In this document: positions 30,009 to 35,290 of the stretch, one piece after another
Numbering within the stretch: the first letter of the stretch is position 1
How the letters are laid out: every line of letters begins with the position of its first letter
Origin: Acidimicrobiales bacterium
Lineage (GTDB): Bacteria > Actinomycetota > Acidimicrobiia > Acidimicrobiales > RAAP-2
Length of the DNA: 35,290 nt
Direction: 5' to 3'
NCBI GenBank assembly: GCA_017883105.1
Contig: JADGOF010000002.1
Coordinates: forward strand, 1-35,290
The notes under the pieces: generated by a model
The model's database searches: none
Seen by the model: only the letters and a program-made list of their open reading frames with translations
Told to the model about the DNA's origin: nothing
Made by a program: the position numbers and the translations under genes

Positions 30009-30850
30009 GCGAAGTTCGGCCACAGGCTGAGATCGAGTTGGGGCAGGCGCTCCGCCAGTGCGGCCACATCCGGGGAGTACAGCCTGATCAACTCGTTCCG
30101 GACGTCGACACTGAGGAGGGTCTCGACTCTTCCCCGGGTGGGGGTCGGCCGATCAACGGGTTCGGGACGGTGCGGGGCCAGACCGAGGTGACGGAAGGTC
30201 AGGTCCAGTTGGCCGTCACGGTCGGCCATACACCGCTCGTACTGGAGCACTAGGAGTCTGTCGGCATCGAAGTGGGCCAACCAGTCGCTGAGGGCCCGGT
30301 TGTAGAAGCCCCGTCCCACGGCATCGGCGATGGCGGCGCCGTCCCGGGCGCCTCCCATCCTCTCCTGATGGGCCATCCCCGAGCGGAACCGGTCGACCGG
30401 GTCCCGGAGGAGGAGCAGGAGGGAGGTGTCGGGGGCCGCCCGCTTGAGCAGTGGGGGAACCCACGGGTAGGAGAAGTAGTCGGGGGTCCATTCGCCGGTC
30501 TTGGTCCCCGTCCTCCGAGGAAACCAGCCGTGGTAGTCGTCGACGTCCGAGGGGCCCATCGACTGGAGCCCGAAGCGGTCGAAGAAGTGCCGCTCCTTGT
30601 GGATCCCTTCGTGCGACGAGATGTCGGGGTGGCTGAGCATCGACTGGTACCACCATGTGGTTCCGGCTTTCTGGACACCGATTCCAACGAAGTCCGGCGG
30701 CCCGATCTCCTCACCAGCTCCGAGGGATGGTGGCGTGAAGTCGAAACCCACTTCCCACGGGGCATAGCGGCCCAGCCGGTGGAGCACATGGCGACGGACG
30801 CCGGGCGACAGCTGCGCGAATCTCCCCCGCAGGAGGTCTCGCAGCGTCAT
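29933..30850 (-). CDS. PAPS-dependent sulfotransferase (NDST/heparan-like)
   Basis: A 305-residue protein. The phosphosulfate loop FVGIGVQKAGTTWWYQSM (about 54-71), the catalytic-region motif HKERHFFDRF, and the 3'-phosphate block LLLLLRDPVDRFRSGMAHQ are those of the heparan-sulfate N-/O-sulfotransferase class. The EWTPDYFSYPWVPPLLK block is also a family feature. It would transfer sulfate to an amino or hydroxyl group of a glycan. ATG 30850 is preferred to the longer TTG-type frame from 30904. The last 76 bp overlap the convergent GT2 gene. The upstream gap carries a 9-bp direct repeat. Confidence 0.9.
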   Translation of the reverse strand: MTLRDLLRGRFAQLSPGVRRHVLHRLGRYAPWEVGFDFTPPSLGAGEEIGPPDFVGIGVQKAGTTWWYQSMLSHPDISSHEGIHKERHFFDRFGLQSMGPSDVDDYHGWFPRRTGTKTGEWTPDYFSYPWVPPLLKRAAPDTSLLLLLRDPVDRFRSGMAHQERMGGARDGAAIADAVGRGFYNRALSDWLAHFDADRLLVLQYERCMADRDGQLDLTFRHLGLAPHRPEPVDRPTPTRGRVETLLSVDVRNELIRLYSPDVAALAERLPQLDLSLWPNFAYLASGVDPPPLGPSPESNSPTRRP

Positions 30851-30878
30851 GGTGTCACGACAGCGGTCACGCCGCAGG

Positions 30879-30904
30879 TTGCCACAAGCATCTACTTGCC
30901 ACAA
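30879..30904. repeat. Direct repeat TTGCCACAA, 17-bp period
   Basis: TTGCCACAA occurs at 30879-30887 and again at 30896-30904, about one and a half helix turns apart, between the divergent sulfotransferase and asnB-like genes. It is placed 30-55 bp before the sulfotransferase ATG and may be a regulator site. No regulator gene is adjacent. Confidence 0.4.
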
Positions 30905-30957
30905 CTACCGTCGTTCGAACGACCCCGCGGGGAGGGTCTCCCCACCGGCCCCGCTGC

Positions 30958-30986
30958 TTGACACAACACGTGGGAGCGCCGATGAT
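30958..30986 (+). promoter_or_regulatory. Promoter of the asnB-like gene
   Basis: A perfect TTGACA (30958-30963), a 17-bp spacer and GATGAT (30981-30986, four of six) predict a start near 30993. That is about 80 nt before the GTG at 31072, and it falls on the ATG of a small leader ORF. Confidence 0.55.
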
Positions 30987-30992
30987 CTCCTG

Positions 30993-31067
30993 ATGGTCGA
31001 GCCAGGGCGCGGCGAAGTGGCGCGCCACTGCCCGCGGTGCACCACGTCGACCAGATCGGAGGGCTGA
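30993..31067 (+). CDS. Possible 24-residue leader peptide before asnB-like gene
   Basis: ATG 30993 coincides with the predicted transcription start and would be read without a leader. The frame encodes 24 residues including ARHCPRCTTSTR and ends at TGA 31065-31067, having passed over the GGAGGG ribosome site of the next gene. It could couple or gate translation of the asnB-like gene. This is weak evidence by itself; a chance ORF is possible. Confidence 0.25.
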   Translation: MVEPGRGEVARHCPRCTTSTRSEG

Positions 31068-31071
31068 TCCC

Positions 31072-33042
31072 GTGTGCGGCATCGCCGGGCTCTTCGATCC
31101 CAGGGGGACGATGCCGGCCGAGGCACTGGGTCGTGACGTGGCCGCCATGACGGCGACGTTGACCCACCGGGGACCGGACGGTGTTGGGTTCTGGTCCGAT
31201 GCCGACCACGGCATCGCGCTCGGGCACCGTCGGTTGTCGGTGGTCGAGTTGGGCCCGCAGGGTGCCCAGCCCATGGAGTCGCCTGACCGAAGGTGGGTGA
31301 TCACCTACAACGGCGAGATCTACAACCATGGCGCGCTCCGTCACCGACTGATCGGGGAAGGCATGGCCTTCCGAGGCGGGTCGGACACCGAGGTGCTGGT
31401 GGTTGCGATACAGCAGTGGGGCCTCGAGGCGGCGCTCGATGCCTGCGAGGGAATGTTCGCAATGGCACTGTGGGACCGCCAGACCCGCGAGCTGCATCTG
31501 GTGAGAGACCGTTTCGGCGAGAAGCCGCTCTACTTCGGCTGGGTTCGAGGGTGCCTGGCATTCGCCTCGGAATTGAAGGCGCTCTGCCGGCTTCCCGGTT
31601 TCGTCGCCGACATCGATCGTGACGCGGTGGCCCTCTTCCTCAGGCACAACTGCGTCCCCGCACCGCACACCATCTACCGTCATGTGTCCAAGCTCATGCC
31701 GGGGCAGTTGCTGACCGTGGGCCACGACTCCCGGCCGGGGCAGCCCCTTGCGCCCCGGGCGTACTGGTCGGCACGGCAGGCCGTGGAGGATGCTCGAAGA
31801 CGACCGATGACTGGTCCGTCAGAGATCCTGACCGATCGGCTGGAGTCGGTGCTGTCTGATGCGGTGGCGGCTCGCATGGTGGCCGACGTGCCGGTCGGTG
31901 CCTTCCTGTCGGGCGGCGTGGACTCCAGTGTGGTGGTGGCGTTGATGCAACGGCACAGCACGCGCCCGGTGCGCACTTTCACCGTCGGATTCGCCAACCG
32001 TGCCTTCGACGAGTCGGCCGAGGCCGCGGCCGTCGCCGCGCATCTGGGTACCGATCACACGACGCTCCAGGTCTCCAACGACGATGCCTCGGCTGTCATC
32101 CCGTCGCTCCCGGACATCTGGGACGAGCCCTTCGGTGACATTTCGGAGATCCCCATGCACCTGGTCAGCAAGCTGGCAAGGACCCAGGTGACCGTCGCCT
32201 TGTCCGGTGACGGTGGCGACGAGTTGTTCGCCGGGTACAACCGGCACGCCTGGCTCGAACGGATCTGGCGGCAGTCCTCGGTGCTGCCCGATCCCGTCCG
32301 CCGAATGACCGGGGCGGCCCTGGGCCACCTTCCCCCGTCGCTGGTGGACGGAGCGGCGCGGGCCACGGCGTTTTTGCCGTCCAGGATGCAGGTGCGAAAT
32401 CCGGCATCCAAGGTGGCCAAGGTGGCCAAGGTGCTGGCGGCCTCTGCCCCCGAGGATGCCTATCTGTCCCTGGTGTCCTACTGGGACAATGCAGAGTCGA
32501 TGGTGATCGGCGCGGGCCCGACGGTCTCGATGGCTTCCCGGCCGTCGGAATGGCCGACGCTCGACGGCATCACCGAGCAGATGCTGTGGCTGGATCTGGT
32601 CGGCTATCTCCCCGACGACATTCTGACCAAGTTGGATCGGGCGGCGATGGCCACGTCGCTCGAGACGCGGGTTCCCTTCCTCGACCGCGCGGTGTTCGAT
32701 GTGGCATGGAGGGTGCCCATGTCGGCGAAGCTGCATGACGGCACGACCAAGTGGCTGCTCCGCCAGGTGCTCTACCGCCACGTGCCGGCGGAGCTTGTGG
32801 AGCGGCCGAAGATGGGATTCGGCTTCCCGATCGGGCCGCTGCTGCGGGGCCCGCTTCGGCCGTGGGCGGAAGAGCTGCTCAACGAGAGGCGCCTTTCGAA
32901 CCAGGGCCTGCTCGATCCCGAGCCGATCAGACGAGCGTGGCAACAGCACCTCCGGGGTCGGCGCGACCTGGCCCATGAGCTCTGGGACGTGCTTGCACTA
33001 CAGGCGTGGCTGGAGCGATGGATGCCGGGATTGGGGCGGTAG
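31072..33042 (+). CDS. asnB: Asparagine synthase-type amidotransferase
   Basis: A 656-residue class-II glutamine amidotransferase. Cys2 in MCGIAGLFDP is the glutaminase nucleophile. Other elements are the N-terminal-domain motifs HRGPDGVG and TYNGEIYNH, the ATP-pyrophosphatase loop SGGVDSS (280-286), ALSGDGGDELFAGYNRH and DILTKLDRAAMATSLETRVPF. The length and the longer C-terminal domain fit AsnB-like enzymes found in polysaccharide loci, including exosortase-associated ones. Those are thought to amidate uronic acids in the glycan rather than make free asparagine. With a UDP-HexNAc dehydrogenase in the same locus, this is a reasonable inference. GGAGGG at 31058-31063 supports GTG 31072. Confidence 0.93.
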   Translation: MCGIAGLFDPRGTMPAEALGRDVAAMTATLTHRGPDGVGFWSDADHGIALGHRRLSVVELGPQGAQPMESPDRRWVITYNGEIYNHGALRHRLIGEGMAFRGGSDTEVLVVAIQQWGLEAALDACEGMFAMALWDRQTRELHLVRDRFGEKPLYFGWVRGCLAFASELKALCRLPGFVADIDRDAVALFLRHNCVPAPHTIYRHVSKLMPGQLLTVGHDSRPGQPLAPRAYWSARQAVEDARRRPMTGPSEILTDRLESVLSDAVAARMVADVPVGAFLSGGVDSSVVVALMQRHSTRPVRTFTVGFANRAFDESAEAAAVAAHLGTDHTTLQVSNDDASAVIPSLPDIWDEPFGDISEIPMHLVSKLARTQVTVALSGDGGDELFAGYNRHAWLERIWRQSSVLPDPVRRMTGAALGHLPPSLVDGAARATAFLPSRMQVRNPASKVAKVAKVLAASAPEDAYLSLVSYWDNAESMVIGAGPTVSMASRPSEWPTLDGITEQMLWLDLVGYLPDDILTKLDRAAMATSLETRVPFLDRAVFDVAWRVPMSAKLHDGTTKWLLRQVLYRHVPAELVERPKMGFGFPIGPLLRGPLRPWAEELLNERRLSNQGLLDPEPIRRAWQQHLRGRRDLAHELWDVLALQAWLERWMPGLGR

Positions 33043-33072
33043 GGACCGTCGTCGACCGGTGATGCTCCTGGC

Positions 33073-33078
33073 TATAGT
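33073..33078 (+). promoter_or_regulatory. -10 box TATAGT before the right-hand operon
   Basis: TATAGT is five of six to the consensus. The only -35-like string, TCGACC, is at a short 15-bp spacing. It would drive the GT4, deacetylase and methyltransferase genes. Confidence 0.4.
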
Positions 33079-33165
33079 TTGGGCTCATTGGGGCAAGCGC
33101 CACGATGGATTCATCGGCCGATCGTTGCCAGTGCCGACCGGTGCGCTAGGGGAAGGGGGGTGACG

Positions 33166-34290
33166 ATGCCATCGATGACCACTGCTGCGAACCGGGCGCG
33201 CCGTCCCCTCCGTGGCTGCCGGGTGGTCACGACCTCGCTGACGGCACGTGTCCTCTTGTCCAACCAACTCCGTTCACTGAGCGAGATCGCCTGGACGGTG
33301 GTCAGCGGCGACTGCTACGACGATCCTCCCGACGGCGTCGCGGTCGAGGTCATCCCCATCCGACGTGAGTTCGCCCTGTCCGACATCGCCTCCTTCCTCG
33401 GCCTGTGGCGCTACCTTCGGCGCCAGCGATTCGACTTCGTGCAGACGCACACGCCGAAGGCTTCGTTCCTCGGCCTGCCTGCGGCGAGGTTGGCGGGCAG
33501 TCCCGCCATCTACACCATCCATGGTGCACTCTTCTTTGTCGGAAATGGCCGGAAGGCGAACATCCTGGGCTGGTGCTTCGAGCGCTGGTGCTGCACCTGG
33601 GCGAGCCGGGTGCTCGTCCAGAGTCGCGAGGACGAGCAGGCGCTGCCGGCCGCTTGGATCTGCAACCGCGGCAAGCTGTCCCACCTGGGCAACGGGATCG
33701 TCATGGATCGGTTCCTCGCACCGGTGGCGCCGGCCCTGCAGTCCGATCGACCCATCGTCATGATGGTCAGCCGACTGGTGCGCGAGAAGGGATGCGCTGA
33801 CTTCCTGGCCATTGCCGCGTCGTTGGCCGGACGGGCCGATTTCGTGCATGTCGGGCCGTTCGAGCATGATCAGAGCGATGCGCTGACCGAGCGGGAAGTG
33901 GCCGCGGCCTCGGAGGCCGGCATCGTCAGGTTCGTGGGTGCCGTCGACGACGTCCGTCCCTATCTGGCCTCGGCAACGGTCGTGGTCCTGCCGTCCTATC
34001 GGGAGGGAATCCCGCGGGTGGCCATGGAGGCGGCGGCCATGGGCCGGCCGGTGGCTGCCTACGACATCCGCGGCGTGCGCGAGGTGATCGACCCGGAACT
34101 GGGCCTGCTGGCGAGGCGCGGCGACCAACAGGCGTTGACACGCGTGGTCGAAGACCTTGTACGACATCCCGACCGGTGCTCTGAGCTCGGAGACCGATGC
34201 CGGAAATGGGTAGTGTCCCGATTCTCAGAGGATGACGTGGTTGATCGCCTGCGCGCCACCTACGACGCGCTCGAGAGGAACACAGCGTGA
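33166..34290 (+). CDS. Glycosyltransferase family 4 (4)
   Basis: A 374-residue GT-B enzyme. The N-terminal domain has VVTTSLTARVLLSNQLRSL and DFVQTHTPKASFLGLPAARL, like the WcaJ-adjacent GT4 group that adds the second sugar. The donor site is PSYREGIPRVAMEAAAMGRPV with VMMVSRLVREKGCADFL before it. A GGAAGGGGGG at 33151-33160 fixes ATG 33166, and the longer frame from 33079 would cover the promoter. The stop overlaps the deacetylase GTG by 4 bp, so the two are coupled. The donor sugar is unknown. Confidence 0.92.
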   Translation: MPSMTTAANRARRPLRGCRVVTTSLTARVLLSNQLRSLSEIAWTVVSGDCYDDPPDGVAVEVIPIRREFALSDIASFLGLWRYLRRQRFDFVQTHTPKASFLGLPAARLAGSPAIYTIHGALFFVGNGRKANILGWCFERWCCTWASRVLVQSREDEQALPAAWICNRGKLSHLGNGIVMDRFLAPVAPALQSDRPIVMMVSRLVREKGCADFLAIAASLAGRADFVHVGPFEHDQSDALTEREVAAASEAGIVRFVGAVDDVRPYLASATVVVLPSYREGIPRVAMEAAAMGRPVAAYDIRGVREVIDPELGLLARRGDQQALTRVVEDLVRHPDRCSELGDRCRKWVVSRFSEDDVVDRLRATYDALERNTA

Positions 34291-35036
34291 CCACCGAGGT
34301 CTGCCTGACCGTCGATGTCGAGGACTGGTACGACGGTATGGCCGTTCTGGGTGAGCCGATCGCCCGCCCCAAGGAGGCGCTGAGCGGACTGTCCGGCCTC
34401 GCCGCGTTGCTCGCATCGGCGCGGGACGAGCCCACGGTGACCTTGTTCGTCGTGGGCAACTACGCCGGCTCCGTGTTGGCCGAGTTGACCGATCTGGTCG
34501 AGCGTGGGCACGAGATCGCCAGCCATGGTCCCGACCATGGTCGACTGCCCGAGGATCCCGTGGCACTCCTGGCATGGTTGCGCAAGGGCCGCTCCATGGT
34601 GGAGGACCTGGTACAGCGGCCGGTGCACGGCTTCCGTTCTCCCCGGTTCGACGTGCCCCGGACGCTCGGCCTGGCCCGCTATCGGGAACTCTTGGCCGAG
34701 GCAGGTTTTCGCTACGTCTCCGACACCAGTCGCCTCGGGGCGGCGTCTCCCGTCCGCGAGCTGCCGGTTCTGACCTCGCACGGAATCCAGGTCGGCGGTG
34801 GCAGCTACCAGAGGCTGCTGCCCAGGGCGGTGGTCACCAACGCGGTCGACTCGGCTCCGAGCCCGGCTGTCCTCTACTATCACTCTTACGATTTCGGAGC
34901 GACGCTGCCGAGCACAAGCTCCATCCGCTCGATGGCCATGGCCAAGCAGCTGATGGGCCGGGGCAGAGTCGCCGGAGTGTTCTCCCAGGTCCTGGGACGG
35001 TATGGAAGCAAGGGGTGTGGAAATGTCGACCAGTGA
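34287..35036 (+). CDS. Polysaccharide deacetylase (NodB-like, XrtA-type)
   Basis: A 249-residue CE4-type enzyme. Motif 1 is LTVDVEDWYD (7-16), the form seen in deacetylases of exosortase-associated polysaccharide loci. Motif 2 is HEIASHGPDH with zinc-ligand histidines His80 and His84, and motif 3 is FRSPRFD. The C-terminal part has LYYHSYDF, where the last catalytic His lies. The family removes N-acetyl groups from hexosamines of polysaccharides; no signal peptide is seen, so it may act on a lipid-linked precursor in the cytoplasm. The GTG overlaps the GT4 stop as GTGA. It is a little shorter than the usual ~280 residues. Confidence 0.9.
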   Translation: MTTEVCLTVDVEDWYDGMAVLGEPIARPKEALSGLSGLAALLASARDEPTVTLFVVGNYAGSVLAELTDLVERGHEIASHGPDHGRLPEDPVALLAWLRKGRSMVEDLVQRPVHGFRSPRFDVPRTLGLARYRELLAEAGFRYVSDTSRLGAASPVRELPVLTSHGIQVGGGSYQRLLPRAVVTNAVDSAPSPAVLYYHSYDFGATLPSTSSIRSMAMAKQLMGRGRVAGVFSQVLGRYGSKGCGNVDQ

Positions 35037-35290
35037 GAAGGACGGCGACTTCGAGTCGTACTTCCAACAGCGAGCGCGCCGGTTCGCCAGCTTCTACTCG
35101 AGTGAGCCAGTGGCGAGGATGCTCGGACGCGGTCCGATGTTCGACCGGCTGCGCCTGTCGGTCGACATCGTCCTGTCGCTGTCGCCCACCCGGGTCCTTG
35201 ATGTCGGGTGCGGGAGCGGACCCCTCTTCCCGCCACTCGCCTCGAAGGGAATCCACGTAACCGGCATCGATCCGGGGGAGGCGATGGTCG
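35023..35290 (+). CDS. SAM-dependent methyltransferase, N-terminal part
   Basis: An open frame from ATG 35023 to the window edge, 89 codons, no stop. After an N-terminal helix region (FESYFQQRARRFASFYSS) comes the class-I SAM-binding motif RVLDVGCGSGPLFPPL and the following acidic turn GIDPGEAMV. AGGGG at 35011-35015 is 7 nt upstream. It overlaps the deacetylase gene by 14 bp and is its operon partner. Methylation of a sugar, possibly as chain-end cap recognised by the Wzt-like exporter, is an attractive but unproven idea. The substrate cannot be told from this fragment. Confidence 0.85.
   Translation, partial: MSTSEKDGDFESYFQQRARRFASFYSSEPVARMLGRGPMFDRLRLSVDIVLSLSPTRVLDVGCGSGPLFPPLASKGIHVTGIDPGEAMV

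Noticed and set aside
1..35290. CRISPR array, insertion sequence, prophage or tRNA gene
   Set aside because: No regularly spaced repeats, no transposase or integrase motif and no cloverleaf with a T-loop were seen on either strand.

Overview
The window is a high-GC bacterial chromosome segment. GTG and TTG starts are frequent, genes are tightly packed, and several start codons have a TANNNT box 6-8 nt upstream, as on leaderless mRNAs. Together with an SCP2-type protein, a cotranscribed gatC-gatA-gatB set and the codon use, this suggests an actinobacterium, possibly of the Acidimicrobiia. The placement is inference; no marker gene here fixes the taxon.

Left part (1-6.7 kb) is housekeeping. 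It holds the end of a DHA2-type drug efflux permease, a small SCP2-domain protein, and an Est30-like esterase overlapping gatC, gatA and gatB (Glu/Asp-tRNA amidotransferase). A 0.5-kb gap with repeats and hairpins follows, then a CDF metal exporter read towards it.

From about 6.8 kb to the right edge lies one large surface-polysaccharide (EPS/capsule) locus. It encodes an FkbH-like HAD protein, three PAPS-type sulfotransferases, and a LuxR-type regulator whose N-terminus looks like a worn GGDEF domain followed by a pseudo-receiver. It also encodes a PAP2-like membrane phosphatase and three nucleotide-sugar enzymes (4-epimerase, UDP-sugar 6-dehydrogenase, CapD-type 4,6-dehydratase). A Wzz/Wzc-like chain-length protein with a broken P-loop, a polytopic possible polymerase, four GT4 and two GT2 glycosyltransferases, a WbsX-like protein, and a Wzm/Wzt ABC exporter with a C-terminal cargo domain follow. 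The right end has an AsnB-type amidotransferase, a polysaccharide deacetylase and a truncated methyltransferase. The predicted product is a sulfated, uronic-acid-containing and possibly amidated polysaccharide. No initiating sugar-phosphate transferase and no Wzx flippase is visible.

The locus is laid out oddly. Strand changes about every one or two genes, and convergent genes are separated by 3-17 bp or overlap by 76 bp. The regulatory gaps hold the least explained signals: a 504-bp leader before the Wzc-like gene with an operator-like dyad and a foldable three-way junction; a promoter plus coupled leader peptide plus LacI-like operator before the FkbH gene; a DnaA-box-like repeat array and nested hairpins after gatB; and a perfect 22-bp palindrome before the CDF gene.
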